Source: JBAZWV01 sp964393325 (GTDB lineage: Bacteria > Patescibacteriota > Patescibacteriia > 2-12-FULL-60-25). From it: DNA of 64,000 nucleotides. Under the pieces are notes generated by a model. It was not told the origin of the DNA. It saw nothing but the letters and a program-made list of their open reading frames with translations, and searched no databases. Positions 25,460 through 34,455 of this stretch are shown here, in pieces (positions within the stretch are counted from its first letter, which is position 1; each line of letters opens with the position of its first letter). The position numbers were made by a program, and so were the translations under genes. Where the stretch lies: positions 10,938 through 74,937 of the forward strand of contig CAYMTE010000005.1 of assembly GCA_964393325.1 (NCBI GenBank), in the 5' to 3' direction.

Positions 25460-26059
25460 TTACGCATTTTTTGCGATGCGCGCGAGGAGAAGTCGCTGCA
25501 CGGCTTCTTGCGTTTTTTCGATGCGGGAATGTGAAAGGATGAGTGTTGTCCAACGCGCATGCTCTGGGAGGATACGTTTCCTTCCCTGAATATCGCATCG
25601 GGCGATATCTTCCATACGTCGTTCAACAACGGCGCATTCTTGGGTGGACGCGAAGACGATCGTCCGTTCCTTCGTGATGATACCGAAGTGCTGCACGCCT
25701 CGCGGAGGTGTGAACGCGAGGATATCTCCTTCGATCAGCTCCCCCGCCGAACAGAGCCGCATTCCTCGACGCAACTCATGTGCTGTTCCCGGGAGGCGAA
25801 AGCCCATTTGCAGATAACACCACCGTACAAACGACACGGGACTAAATTCCCATGGCGCTTCATGAAACGGGGCGTTGTAGCGGACGCTGATTCGTCCGGA
25901 CGCCATCGGGTAATCAAGATATGAGCGTACGAGTCGCGTCATGTCTCGATGCGCCAAGAATCGAAAGCCCTGCGTATGCAGGATGTGAATCGCCTCGCGG
26001 TCATCGATCGGGAGGCGCATTGCGGAAAAATCGATATGCAACAGAGAATCAAGTGCCAT
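25460..26059 (-). CDS. NlpC/P60-like protein lacking the catalytic cysteine, 199 aa
   Basis: The central region (about 72-135) follows the NlpC/P60 pattern: FSPVSFVRWCYLQMGFRLPG, then GDILAFTP, then VQHFGIITK with the conserved His124. The catalytic motif DCSGFV is replaced by S73-P-V-S-F-V, so the Cys position holds Pro74; Cys81 lies a helix turn or two later. It is therefore probably an inactive, binding-only relative, or the assignment is wrong. There is no signal peptide. The Shine-Dalgarno AAAGGGGGG precedes the ATG, and TTGACA lies about 60 nt upstream with a weak -10. Confidence 0.55.
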   Translation of the reverse strand: MALDSLLHIDFSAMRLPIDDREAIHILHTQGFRFLAHRDMTRLVRSYLDYPMASGRISVRYNAPFHEAPWEFSPVSFVRWCYLQMGFRLPGTAHELRRGMRLCSAGELIEGDILAFTPPRGVQHFGIITKERTIVFASTQECAVVERRMEDIARCDIQGRKRILPEHARWTTLILSHSRIEKTQEAVQRLLLARIAKNA

Positions 26060-26153
26060 GATCGCCCCCCTTTGTTGAAAGGATCTACATGCAAGAGACC
26101 ACGATGGACATGTTTTGTCAATGAATACTGGTGCGTTCTGAAGAGGGATTTGT

Positions 26154-26159
26154 TACAAT
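26154..26159 (+). promoter_or_regulatory. Extended -10 of lipoprotein gene 26168
   Basis: TACAAT preceded by TG one base upstream, 8 nt before the ATG; no clear -35 and no Shine-Dalgarno. Confidence 0.5.
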
Positions 26160-26167
26160 CCGTCGAT

Positions 26168-26959
26168 ATGAAAACACTTCACCGGTATGCCGTCGCATTG
26201 ACGGTTTGCGCCTCTTGTTACGTTGGCTGCGGTTCCGTTCCTCCTTCGATGCCTGTTTCCACGGAAACGGTTGCGCCATCTGTCGCAGACAACGCGCCAG
26301 CGCGTCGAGGTGTTTCTGATAGCGTCCCAGCAGAAGGCTGCTTTAATCCGTACTACCCGCTTCGTTCCGGTTCGTCGATCACCTATCGCATGAAGACGGG
26401 GGCGACAGAGGTTCCTGTCACGACACGTGTGCTCGAACGGACGCCAAACACGGCAAAGCTGGAGTATTCCTTCGCGATTCGTGATCGCGTCGCAACAATG
26501 ACAAATGAACTGGTTTGTGAGGACGGTTCCATGAAAGGTAAGGGATATTTTGATTTTGCGCAGGCGTTTTCTGGTCTCGATGTGACGTATGACACCATTT
26601 CCATGGATGGAGATATCCTTCCAAACGATTTGGATGTTGGTCGCGAATGGACGCTCTCAACCGAGGTTGAAATGCACACAACGAATACGCAGATGAAAGC
26701 GATTTTGGATGGACGTCGTCAAAAAACAACGGTGAAGAGCCGGGTGTTGAAGGAAGAGGATGTGACGGTTCCGGCAGGGACATTTCATGCGCTGGCTATC
26801 GAGCAGAAAATGACGCTCGAAGGAATGATGAATGGTACGCCGATCGAGACAACGTCGTATGTGTGGTTCGCCAAAGATATCGGGCTTATAAAAAGTGAGC
26901 ATCATGCAGGAAAAACGACATCCACGCTTGAAGCGATACAGATAGATGGAGTCCGATAG
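26168..26959 (+). CDS. Secreted lipoprotein, 263 aa
   Basis: A signal peptide MKTLHRYAVALTVCASCYVG ends in lipobox YVGC (Cys21). A Pro/Ser/Thr linker leads to a beta-rich domain beginning CFNPYYPLRSGSSITYRM, with VPAGTFHALAIEQKM and TSYVWFAKDIGLIKSEH. The wording 'PAGTF.A..I' and 'WFAKDIGLIK' recurs in bacterial DUF3108-like or LolA-like beta-barrel lipoproteins, but I cannot name the family. It is expected on the outer face of the membrane. A TACAAT promoter supports this start over upstream in-frame ATGs. Confidence 0.75.
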   Translation: MKTLHRYAVALTVCASCYVGCGSVPPSMPVSTETVAPSVADNAPARRGVSDSVPAEGCFNPYYPLRSGSSITYRMKTGATEVPVTTRVLERTPNTAKLEYSFAIRDRVATMTNELVCEDGSMKGKGYFDFAQAFSGLDVTYDTISMDGDILPNDLDVGREWTLSTEVEMHTTNTQMKAILDGRRQKTTVKSRVLKEEDVTVPAGTFHALAIEQKMTLEGMMNGTPIETTSYVWFAKDIGLIKSEHHAGKTTSTLEAIQIDGVR

Positions 26960-26988
26960 TTTTACGGTTTGTGTCGGGCCTCGACATA

Positions 26989-27017
26989 TTGCGCATGTTG
27001 AACAGAAGTGATAATCT
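26989..27017 (+). promoter_or_regulatory. Probable promoter of the haem-motif lipoprotein gene
   Basis: TTGCGC (26989-26994), a 17-nt spacer, TAATCT (27012-27017). Confidence 0.5.
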
Positions 27018-27069
27018 TCCGCGGCGTTTAACGCGTTGTTCCTTACACGAGACTAGCTTCTCACAACCA

Positions 27070-27104
27070 CAAACCGCTCGTTCGAGTGAACGCAGTACGG
27101 TTTG
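27070..27104 (+). promoter_or_regulatory. Leader hairpin upstream of the haem-motif lipoprotein
   Basis: CAAACCG (27070-27076) pairs with CGGTTTG (27098-27104), enclosing CGTTC/GAACG around a GAGT loop. It lies between the promoter and the Shine-Dalgarno AAGGAG at about 27125. Confidence 0.6.
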
Positions 27105-27136
27105 CTTCGAATGAGCTGTTATAGAAGGAGTAGAGC

Positions 27137-28089
27137 ATGTATCGCTCTGGTCGCGTTCTGCTAGCTATGTTCTCGATGTTCCTCGTCGTCATTGCGGCGT
27201 CGTGTGTCATCGAGACCGACAATTCCTTGCCCGAGGTCGACGAAACGCTCGGTTCCACCGAGCAGGCGATCTCGAACGGCGTGAAGCCCGTGGGTCTTGG
27301 TTTATACTTCCACCAAGGGGTGTGGAACCAGAACCTCGCGGAGAACGCTCCGTTCGACGCGTACGTTCCTCCCCCGTCCTCCCTGCATGTAGTGGGTACG
27401 ACTCCTCGCTTCGTGCAGGAGATGTACATCACGGCAAAGGTGCCGTCGACGATTGCTGCTGGCCTTGCGCCGGCGCAAACAAGCGGCGACCTCGCGGGGT
27501 TGGACTGGACGGGCGTGCAGCAGGCTGGGCCTGTGGATTGGCGGTGGCTGGCGGACGGCTCGAACCTCTTCCAGCGGCAAACCTTCTATGAAGGTGCCGC
27601 GTGGATGAAGGAGAAAACCCCCTTCCTGGTCAGGACGCGAGATGCGCAAGGTCACGAACTGAGCCATCTCAAGGTCCACCCCGGGAAGGACAACAAGTGG
27701 AAGGAGGGCGATGATTTCTTGGCTCGGCGGTTCGTTGCGCGCGTCATCACCGTGCATTGTGCGGCGGTGGGCGACTGCTCGAACCCGGAGGCGCAGACGT
27801 TCGCCGAGGTGCTCATCCAGTTGCAGGGCAACCTGCGCGACGACCGCGACGACAAGTGCGAGACGGACGACAAGGACGATTCGCTCAAGATGCCGGCGGA
27901 GGCTGCGTCGCTTGAAGTGACGTGGCCGCAACTCCCCGGCAAGGTGTGGAGCGTCCCGGTGGTGCACGACGACCCGGATCCGGATTTCGGGTATGGGTTG
28001 AAGATCCAGCTCGAGGTCGTCAACACGCCGGTGAGCGGGTACTTCATGCCTGGCGACAACGTCCAGGTTCGCGTCACGTACACCGATGA
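27137..28089 (+). CDS. Putative c-type cytochrome lipoprotein, N-terminal part (before gap)
   Basis: A signal peptide MYRSGRVLLAMFSMFLVVIA ends in lipobox AASC, followed by a segment ending LGSTEQAIS. That 'STEQAIS' style of mature N-terminus is typical of myxobacterial secreted proteins (recollection). About 290 further residues look beta-rich (YFHQGVWNQNLAENAPFDAY, DDDPDPDFGYGLKIQLEV) and end in an Ig-like GYFMPGDNVQVRVTYTD, a pattern known before haem clusters in the OmcA/MtrC family. The gap of unknown length cuts the gene here. Shine-Dalgarno AAGGAG; codons are GC-rich, unlike its neighbours. Respiratory cytochromes are not expected in CPR bacteria. Confidence 0.75.
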
Positions 28090-28189
28090 NNNNNNNNNNN
28101 NNNNNNNNNNNNNNNNNNNNNNNNNNNNNNNNNNNNNNNNNNNNNNNNNNNNNNNNNNNNNNNNNNNNNNNNNNNNNNNNNNNNNNNNN
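28090..28189. other. Assembly gap (100 N) inside the cytochrome-like gene
   Basis: Exactly 100 N, the conventional placeholder for unknown length. The reading frames on either side are not in register across 100 nt, so the true length differs. Confidence 0.95.
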
Positions 28190-28661
28190 TGCGACGAGAG
28201 CCGTAGATGGGTGGACCGGGCTCGTGCAAGAGACGCCGGAGACCTCGATCATGTTTGGGTGTGCGGGCGGTGACTTGGGCTTGTGCTTGACTCCGTCTCC
28301 GGATATCTACGACTTCACGCTTCCCGCGGATGCGGAAGCTGGGACGTACGTTTCCGGCATCAAGGCGCGTCGGTACTGGGCGGGTGAACCGCAAATCCAG
28401 GCCGAGAAGGTTCACTTCCAGGTCGGGACGCTCACGGAGACGCTGTTCTCGGGCTTCCCGATTCCTCCGGAGGTGGACAGCGATTGCCGGGAGTGTCACG
28501 CGGGTCGGGCTCGTCTCGACGCGGTCTGGCATGCACCGACGGGCGTGAACGGCGTCGATGAGTCATGTGTCGCGTGTCATACGGATTCGCTTCCGTTTGA
28601 GCCCGACGCTCCGCTCGCGACGCGCCTCATCCAGGTGCATCGTTCGCCGCGCGCAAAATAG
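28190..28661 (+). CDS. Putative c-type cytochrome lipoprotein, C-terminal part (two CxxCH)
   Basis: The frame begins in the gap. It contains a beta domain YDFTLPADAEAGTYVSGIKA that matches the Ig-like domain preceding haem modules of OmcA/MtrC-type cytochromes. Two haem-attachment motifs follow: CRECH (28485-28499) and CVACH (28566-28580), with further His residues (VWHAP, QVHRS) as possible distal ligands. Together with the upstream half this would be a lipid-anchored di-haem protein, far shorter in haem count than decahaem relatives. The stop at 28661 and the terminator soon after show that this is the true C-terminus. Confidence 0.75.
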
Positions 28662-28732
28662 TCGCACCTCATAAAAACGTACCTCGTAAGGTACGAGTGC
28701 GAGAAGCTGTGTCTTGGGGTGGGATCTCTCTT

Positions 28733-28756
28733 CCGGAGCTTGTCTCCGGTTTTTTA
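28733..28756 (+). terminator. Terminator of the cytochrome-like gene
   Basis: CCGGAG / CTCCGG around CTTGT, then TTTTTTA. The T-run overlaps the stop of the minus-strand SanA-like gene. A second small hairpin CGTACC/GGTACG lies at about 28678-28695. Confidence 0.8.
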
Positions 28757-29398
28757 TATCGCAATGGTGTCTACCGGCCGGTCTTTGTTGATTTCCCAGA
28801 AGGCTTTAACGCTTGCCATCAAATCTCTCACCCAATAGTACGACGCGTCTTTGTACGTTTGCTTGTCTGACGTGACACCGACGGACTCGACGCCGAGCGC
28901 ATCGCAAAGATACAACGCGCGTGCCATGTGAAACCGCTGTGTGACGACGATCGCGCGATCAATCTTGAGTTCTTCCTTTGCACGTCGACAGCTCTCGAAC
29001 GTTCGATATCCTTTTCCATCAACGAGAATCGCGTCTTCGGGGATGCCGTGGGTTCGCAAGAATGTATGCATCACACTGATCTCGTCAGAACGGAAGTTTC
29101 CATCATCTCCCGTGATCAGAATGCGCTCCGCGCTCCCCTGCTTCCAGATGTCGATTCCAACAAGCAGCCGATCTTTCAAGGCGTCAGACGGTTCGCCATC
29201 CTCTTTTACCGCAGCGCCAAGGATAAGCACGACGGGTGCTTTCTCGGTGAGATCGCTTGTCGACGAGAGAATGTCGATGAGATGCGCCATCTGCACATGG
29301 ACGATCACGAAGAGCACGAGAAACACCACAACGCCGAAGAGCCACAAGAAAAAGAGGCGGATTTTGAGGAAGATATAACGGAATTGTTCAAACGTCAT
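28754..29398 (-). CDS. SanA/YdcF-like DUF218 membrane protein
   Basis: 214 residues. One N-terminal membrane helix (about 13-37) precedes a DUF218 domain: VVLILGAAVKEDGEPSDALKDRLLVG, ERILITGDDG, GIPEDAILVDGKGYRTFESC and AIVVTQRFHMARALYLC. Members (SanA, ElyC, YdcF) affect envelope integrity; the biochemical function is unknown. The start overlaps the rmuC stop by 4 nt. Confidence 0.9.
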   Translation of the reverse strand: MTFEQFRYIFLKIRLFFLWLFGVVVFLVLFVIVHVQMAHLIDILSSTSDLTEKAPVVLILGAAVKEDGEPSDALKDRLLVGIDIWKQGSAERILITGDDGNFRSDEISVMHTFLRTHGIPEDAILVDGKGYRTFESCRRAKEELKIDRAIVVTQRFHMARALYLCDALGVESVGVTSDKQTYKDASYYWVRDLMASVKAFWEINKDRPVDTIAI

Positions 29399-30444
29399 AC
29401 GGTGTCTTCTTGAGGTTTATCAAGTTGGACGGCTTGGTAGCCGGCAGACGCTCCGCTGATGCGCAGGATGTCTTTATCAATCATGCCAAAATCTTTGGAC
29501 GCGAGATTGTATTGATTAACGACGGTTCCGAGGTGTTTGCCTACGCTCGTGAAGTGTTGTTCGTACGAGGCGAGGTGTTTTCCGAGTTCTCCAACACGCT
29601 TCCGAATCTCTTTCGTCTGTTCTTCAATCTGCAGCGCGCGAAGACCCTGAAGAACGGTTTGCAGATATGCGAGGAACGATGTTGGCGAAACGATAATAAC
29701 GTGCCACTTCCCTGCCGCGCGTTGAATGATGCTTTCGGTATCTTCATCAATCGTTCCGATTTTGTTGACGAGAAGATCGTAATAGATTGCTTCGTGCGGG
29801 ATAAACATGAAGGCGAACTCCATCGTTCCCTCCTCCGGACGAATGTATTTTGCCGTTTCTTTGACACGCTCTTTGAGGTCGTTTACGAATGATTTTTCGA
29901 GACGCTCGCGTTCTGTCGGATTCTGCTCTTCAACAAGGCGGTTGTAGTTTTCAAGACTGAACTTTGAATCAATGGGAACGATCTTATCTTTGACGAATAC
30001 CGCCGCGTCGACGATTTCTCCATCCTTAAAGCCGTATTGCATCTGATATCCGCCGGGAGGAAGGATATTTTTTAGCAGCGTTTCCAGGTAGTACTCTCCC
30101 AAAATTCCGCGTTGTTTTGGATTCTTGAGCATGTCTTGCAATCGCTGAAGCTGGCTCGTGACATCTAGAACCTGTTTATTCGTCTCTTCCATGCGTGTGA
30201 TGCGTTCCGTGACGTCTCGCACGACGCCGGTAGATGCGGCAAAGCTCTGTCGAACCGCCTGATGTGTTTCAACCATGCGATCTCCTAAGTCTTTTTGAAG
30301 CTGCGCAATTTGGTTTTGGAGCAGCGTCATCACTTGAGGGTCATTCGAGGGCGCCGCAGGACGCTGCTGGCGCACGATGAGCCACGCGACTGCGCCGAGG
30401 AGGCCGACGAACAGAATGGTGAGGATGATCTCAAACGGGGTCAT
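29395..30444 (-). CDS. rmuC: DNA recombination protein RmuC
   Basis: 349 residues. An N-terminal membrane anchor (IILTILFVGLLGAVAWLIV, about 5-23) and a helical coiled coil (about 33-105) precede the RmuC nuclease-like core: KQRGILGEYYLETLLKNILP, VDAAVFVKDKIVPIDSKFSLENY, EFAFMFIPHEAIY and VSPTSFLAYLQTVLQGLR. RmuC limits inversions at short repeats. The ATG at 30444 is preceded by TATGAC 5 nt upstream and no Shine-Dalgarno. Confidence 0.93.
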   Translation of the reverse strand: MTPFEIILTILFVGLLGAVAWLIVRQQRPAAPSNDPQVMTLLQNQIAQLQKDLGDRMVETHQAVRQSFAASTGVVRDVTERITRMEETNKQVLDVTSQLQRLQDMLKNPKQRGILGEYYLETLLKNILPPGGYQMQYGFKDGEIVDAAVFVKDKIVPIDSKFSLENYNRLVEEQNPTERERLEKSFVNDLKERVKETAKYIRPEEGTMEFAFMFIPHEAIYYDLLVNKIGTIDEDTESIIQRAAGKWHVIIVSPTSFLAYLQTVLQGLRALQIEEQTKEIRKRVGELGKHLASYEQHFTSVGKHLGTVVNQYNLASKDFGMIDKDILRISGASAGYQAVQLDKPQEDTV

Positions 30445-30532
30445 AGTCAGTCATAGACTGCCAGCTACGCGATGAATTCGCAATGTCATTTGCGTTATCC
30501 ACAATATCGGATATTCCCTTTCAAAAACGGTT

Positions 30533-30561
30533 TTGGTATCTTCGAAAAACGTGAATACAAT
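30533..30561 (+). promoter_or_regulatory. Promoter of the acidic protein gene
   Basis: TTGGTA (30533-30538), a 17-nt spacer, TACAAT (30556-30561). Confidence 0.65.
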
Positions 30562-30565
30562 CTCT

Positions 30566-30868
30566 ATGCATGCGACACCTATGGATCCACAAGACTGGGA
30601 TGACAGCGAGACGGAGAGCGAAGAAGAAGACCTGAACGAGCTCGGGATGTCTGTCTTGTCTGTAGACGGAAAGGCGGACAGTGACGACGATGATGACCTC
30701 GATGAAGATGACGAAGATGATGACGAGGATGACGAAGATGATGACGAGGAAGAGTCTGAAGAAAACGAGGAAGACGTCCCCGTTGATGGGTTAGAGGCGC
30801 TGGAACGTCTTGAGCGTGAAGTTCAAGAAGATCAGCAGGAACAGACGGACGCTGACGAGGACGAATAG
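30566..30868 (+). CDS. Highly acidic low-complexity protein, ~100 aa
   Basis: About half of all residues are Asp or Glu, in a near-continuous run (about residues 42-72, alternating DDED/DDDE) encoded by GAT/GAC/GAG repeats. It is likely disordered, with a short helix LEALERLEREVQED near the end. It could mimic nucleic acid or act as a chaperone-like polyanion; no evidence picks one. The start is either 30566 or 30581 (MDPQDWDD). The -10 ends only 4 nt before 30566, so 30581 with a very short leader may be the real one. Confidence 0.6.
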   Translation: MHATPMDPQDWDDSETESEEEDLNELGMSVLSVDGKADSDDDDDLDEDDEDDDEDDEDDDEEESEENEEDVPVDGLEALERLEREVQEDQQEQTDADEDE

Positions 30869-31507
30869 CTACCGAGCGCGAAGACGGAACTCTTCGCGTC
30901 TCTCCTCCCCTGCTGGGATGAGCGCGTGTGAAATATTCAGTGAAACGGATTTAAACGCGCAAACAATCACGACGAGCCACAACAATCCAAGAACGGCCCA
31001 CGCGCGTCGAAACCGTGCGCAGTAGGCTATCCCTGCACCAAAACCAAAGAACGGAAGCGCGAGAGAAACGATCCAGTCGTTTCGGTCCATGGCGGTGAGT
31101 TCGGTATTCGTCCCAAGATGAAGCAGTGCGGCAAGTCCAAGAAGCATCGGAAAGATGAGCAGAATGGCGATTACGATAACTTGTCGTGAGCTTCCAAGCG
31201 CAAACAATGCGTTTGTAAGCGCCGTTGCATCCGCGCGACTGACAACGGATCGAACCAGGAGCGGAAGTGAAAACGTGAGCCCGAGAATGGGCGTAAAGAG
31301 CGTCCAGAACGCCCAGCGTTTCCAGACATACCAATACCAAATAGCCGTAAGCGGATTAACGATCATCGCAATCCCCCACAGGAGTCGCTGATTCCACGTC
31401 GCACGAGGCGTTCCGAGTGCATGAAGAAGCGCCCATGCCCAAAGTCCAACACCAAAAAAGAGCGAGAAGCCGAAAATGAGATATTCGATAACATCACGGA
31501 CGGTCAT
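30869..31507 (-). CDS. Integral membrane protein, 212 aa
   Basis: Six or so hydrophobic segments. The first (residues 8-31, LIFGFSLFFGVGLWAWALLHAL) is followed by a Trp-rich loop WYWYVWKRWAFW (about 57-68), typical of helix ends at the interface. A later loop carries NTELTAMDRNDW. No family is recognised. The start overlaps the stop of the DedA gene by 4 nt, so it belongs to the same transcript. Confidence 0.7.
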   Translation of the reverse strand: MTVRDVIEYLIFGFSLFFGVGLWAWALLHALGTPRATWNQRLLWGIAMIVNPLTAIWYWYVWKRWAFWTLFTPILGLTFSLPLLVRSVVSRADATALTNALFALGSSRQVIVIAILLIFPMLLGLAALLHLGTNTELTAMDRNDWIVSLALPFFGFGAGIAYCARFRRAWAVLGLLWLVVIVCAFKSVSLNISHALIPAGEERREEFRLRAR

Positions 31508-32157
31508 GGTGTTTTTTTGCGTCGGCGAACGGGTTTCTTTCGTGTCGGTTCAACGCGAGGTGTTCGTCGCATACGGTACCAGCTTGTCGCTGCTAATGAC
31601 AATCCCACGGCGAGAATTCCGACAACGAGAGGGAAAAGTAGGTCTTTGAGCTCGGCAAAGCGTTCAGCGAGGATGTATCCGCTTAAAAAGAATAACGCGT
31701 TATAGATCGCAATCCCCGCGGTCGTGAGAAGCATGAATGGGCCAGTGGGGACGCGCAGAACGCCAAAAAAGAGACTACCAAGATTCCGAAGACCCGGAAT
31801 AAATCGAACAACAAACGGAGCCGTTTTCCCAAAGCGTTTCACGGCGCGTTCTGCGGCGCGAATATTTTGTGTGGTAATGAAAATGAATTTTCCGTACCGC
31901 TCAAACAGTGGTCTTCCAACCTTCCATCCAATGAAATAGGACAAGAGATGCCCAACGAGACTTCCCATGAGCGCCATGAGATACGCAAGGACGGCGTTCA
32001 TGTCGCCGGTTCGCGCGAGATATCCCGCGAACCCTAAAAAAAGCTCGTTTGGTGTGAACGGGATATTCGCACCATCGAGGATCATGATCGCAAAAACGGC
32101 GAGGTATCCGATATCCTCAAAATGAACGAATGTGAATCCAAGATTAATACCGTCCAC
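31504..32157 (-). CDS. DedA/SNARE-associated family membrane protein
   Basis: 217 residues from a GTG start. The DedA core is present: NELFLGFAGYLARTG, GSLVGHLLSYFIGWKVGRPL, and FVVRFIPGLRNLGSLFFGVLRVP with the conserved Arg-Phe-x-Pro-Gly-x-Arg motif. DedA proteins move lipids such as undecaprenyl phosphate across the membrane. The C-terminus is Arg/Lys-rich (RKKPVRRRKKTP). The GTG at 32157 is chosen because an extended -10 TACACT lies exactly 6 nt upstream on the minus strand; the ATG at 32253 would start upstream of that promoter. Confidence 0.85.
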   Translation of the reverse strand: MDGINLGFTFVHFEDIGYLAVFAIMILDGANIPFTPNELFLGFAGYLARTGDMNAVLAYLMALMGSLVGHLLSYFIGWKVGRPLFERYGKFIFITTQNIRAAERAVKRFGKTAPFVVRFIPGLRNLGSLFFGVLRVPTGPFMLLTTAGIAIYNALFFLSGYILAERFAELKDLLFPLVVGILAVGLSLAATSWYRMRRTPRVEPTRKKPVRRRKKTP

Positions 32158-32163
32158 CGCAAA

Positions 32164-32169
32164 AGTGTA
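32164..32169 (-). promoter_or_regulatory. Extended -10 of leaderless dedA-like gene
   Basis: Minus strand TG-G-TACACT, then 6 nt, then GTG at 32157. It is one of seven examples of this fixed spacing. Confidence 0.55.
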
Positions 32170-32251
32170 CCATGATATTGACGCCACACGTGAGCATGTT
32201 ATATTCGCGCCATCGTTGTTCTTTCCACTCATTTCAGTTGAGAGGTGCCTC

Positions 32252-32499
32252 ATGGCAGATGTTTCGTCAGTGAGGCGGTATGCCTCAGATTCTGTTTCTC
32301 AAGAAGAAGATCGAGGTCACGCGAACACGTTGCCCCTTCGTCACGCGGCGAAGGACTCGATCGATCTCTCTGCGGTTGCAACGCTCTTTGTGGAGCATTG
32401 GCTTCAGACGTTCGTGCAAAAGCGCAGGGAGGATGATCCCGTGCTCCTCGCTCTCGAACGACTGCCCGATGACCTTCGGGCGCAAATCGTGCGTCAACT
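32252..32499 (+). CDS. Unknown protein, C-terminus lost in gap
   Basis: 82 visible residues, not recognised. It begins MADVSSVRRYASDSVSQEED, and a helical part follows (SAVATLFVEHWLQTFVQKRR, DDPVLLALERLPDDLRAQIV). The start is fixed by the Shine-Dalgarno AGAGGTG (32240-32246) and a promoter TTGACG / N16 / TATATT at about 32178-32205. It belongs to the Shine-Dalgarno class of ORFan genes. The gap at 32500 removes the rest. Confidence 0.6.
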
Positions 32500-32599
32500 N
32501 NNNNNNNNNNNNNNNNNNNNNNNNNNNNNNNNNNNNNNNNNNNNNNNNNNNNNNNNNNNNNNNNNNNNNNNNNNNNNNNNNNNNNNNNNNNNNNNNNNN
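32500..32599. other. Assembly gap (100 N)
   Basis: Exactly 100 N between an ORFan gene and the C-terminus of nrdA; both are truncated here. Confidence 0.95.
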
Positions 32600-34425
32600 C
32601 TCGACCGGAGGTAGTACAACGATTTAACGCCGAGCTTCCACGCGAGCATGTGTACGTCGTGAAGATATTTTCCGCTCACGGGCGTCGTGAAGAAGATATT
32701 GAGCGATTGCGCCTGGCAGATGTACGGTTGTCGATCCGCAGCCTGCTGGATAATTTCACGCATGTTCATCTCATATCCGGTACGGAAGACCGTTTTCTCA
32801 TCTTCCGACAAGATATCGAGATGTTGCACGCTCCCCTTTGCGGCGATAATGCTCTTCCAGACCTCGGTGGTATTCATACCCTTTCCTTCCAAGAGCTTCT
32901 CCAGATATTTATTCTTCACCAGGAAGCTTCCGGAGAGCGTTTTTTGCAGGTAGGCGTTTCCGGCCATCGGCTCGATTGACGGCGTCGCCTCTCCGCAGAT
33001 GAACGCCGTTGAAGCCGTTGGCTGGATGGAGTTGATGTAGGAGTTGCGTTGCGTTCCCCCATCGAGCGGAAGTCCGCGTTCTTCCGCGAGGCGTTTGGAT
33101 GCGGCAACGGATCCTTCGTGGAAGTGCTTGAAGATGTCTTTGTTTACGAGGCGCGCCTGGAGGCTCTCAAGCGGGATTCCTTTTGACATGAGATACCCGT
33201 GGTATCCCATAACACCGAAGCCGATGGAGCGTTCGTGTTTTACGGAATGGATCGCTTTTTTGAATTCGACCGGATCCGCCATTTCGATGAATGTTTCGAG
33301 GTTGTTGTCGAGCGCTTTGACGCAGGCGTAGGTGATTTCCGGGATGTTGTGCTTCCACTCGTCATAGCGTTCGAGGTTCATGCTGCCAAGACAGCACACG
33401 GCCGTACGTTCCGAATCCGTCGGGAGAACGATCTCCGTGCAGAGATTGCTTTGGCGAACAACGAGGCCCTTTGCTTTGTGATGTTCCGGAATCGCACGAT
33501 TCACCGTATCGATGAAGAGCAGGTATGGCTCCCCTGTCTCGGCGCGCATTTTGAGAAGTTTGCGCCACATGTCGACGGCGCTCAATTCTTTGGTGACCGT
33601 TTTATAGTGTGGATCGACGAGCTGATATGTCCGGTTTTCTTCAACCGCTTTCATGAATTCATCCGTAATAACGACGCCATGGTTGATATTCAGGCACTTG
33701 CGATCCATGTCTCCGCCCGTCGGCTTTCGCATCTCAAGGAATTCTTCGATATCCGGATGATCAATGCGCAGGTATGCGGCTGCCGCGCCGCGTCGTGTGG
33801 AATTGCGAGAGATGGCAATTGTTTCCGAGTCCATGATTTTTAGGAACGGAATCACGCCGGACGAACGAAGGCCGGAGGCTTGCAGGGGCGAGTTTTGACC
33901 GCGAAGTTGAGACCAGTCCGTGCCGATGCCTCCGCCGTACTTTGAGAGAAACGCGTTTTCTCGATACAGATCAAAAATGCCTTCGAGCGTATCCGGAACG
34001 GTGTTTAAAAAGCACGAGATCGGAAGACCTTTTTTTGTACCGATGTTCATCAGTGTGGGCGTCGCGGGAACGAACCACTGCTGAACCATGAGATTGTAGA
34101 GTTCTTGCGCATGCGCCGCGTCGCCGCGCGCCATGCCTGTTGCGACGCGTGCGTAGAACGTTTTTGGATTCTCGCAGATTTCGCCGTGGGAATCGCGGAG
34201 GAAGTAACGATCGCGAAGATTTTCCAGTCCAAAATATGAGAGCGGTGCCGCGGGAACCGCGTCGAGGTTGATGGATTCTTGGATAGCGCGATCCGCGGTG
34301 TAATGCGGGCAATCCCAGCTGTGTTTGTCGGCTGTTTTTGTAAGAATCTCAGAGAGGAGTAGGTCTCGAGCTGACGCGAGGTCGTTCGCGGAGAGTGCGT
34401 CGATGACGGAGGCGTAGGTAGGCAT
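32600..34425 (-). CDS. nrdA: Class I ribonucleotide reductase large subunit, C-terminus lost in gap
   Basis: 608 visible residues. Class I R1 residues are present: ISCFLNTVPD (first redox Cys), NLCTEIVLP (Asn, Cys thiyl site, Glu), VCCLGSMNL (second redox Cys) and SLYYLR (the radical-relay tyrosine pair) at the gap edge. Only the C-terminal swinging-arm cysteines are missing, through the gap. Notably there is no N-terminal ATP-cone: the protein starts directly with the R1 alpha domain (MPTYASVIDALSANDLASAR). The cone is found instead on the R2 partner. It lies 30 nt downstream of nrdB in one operon. Confidence 0.93.
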
Positions 34426-34455
34426 AGGAGAGGTGCGATTTTATTTTTGATGATG

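Noticed and set aside
30495..30503. Perfect DnaA box TTATCCACA
   Set aside because: A single copy without neighbours; one such 9-mer is expected by chance in a window of this size, so no origin is claimed.
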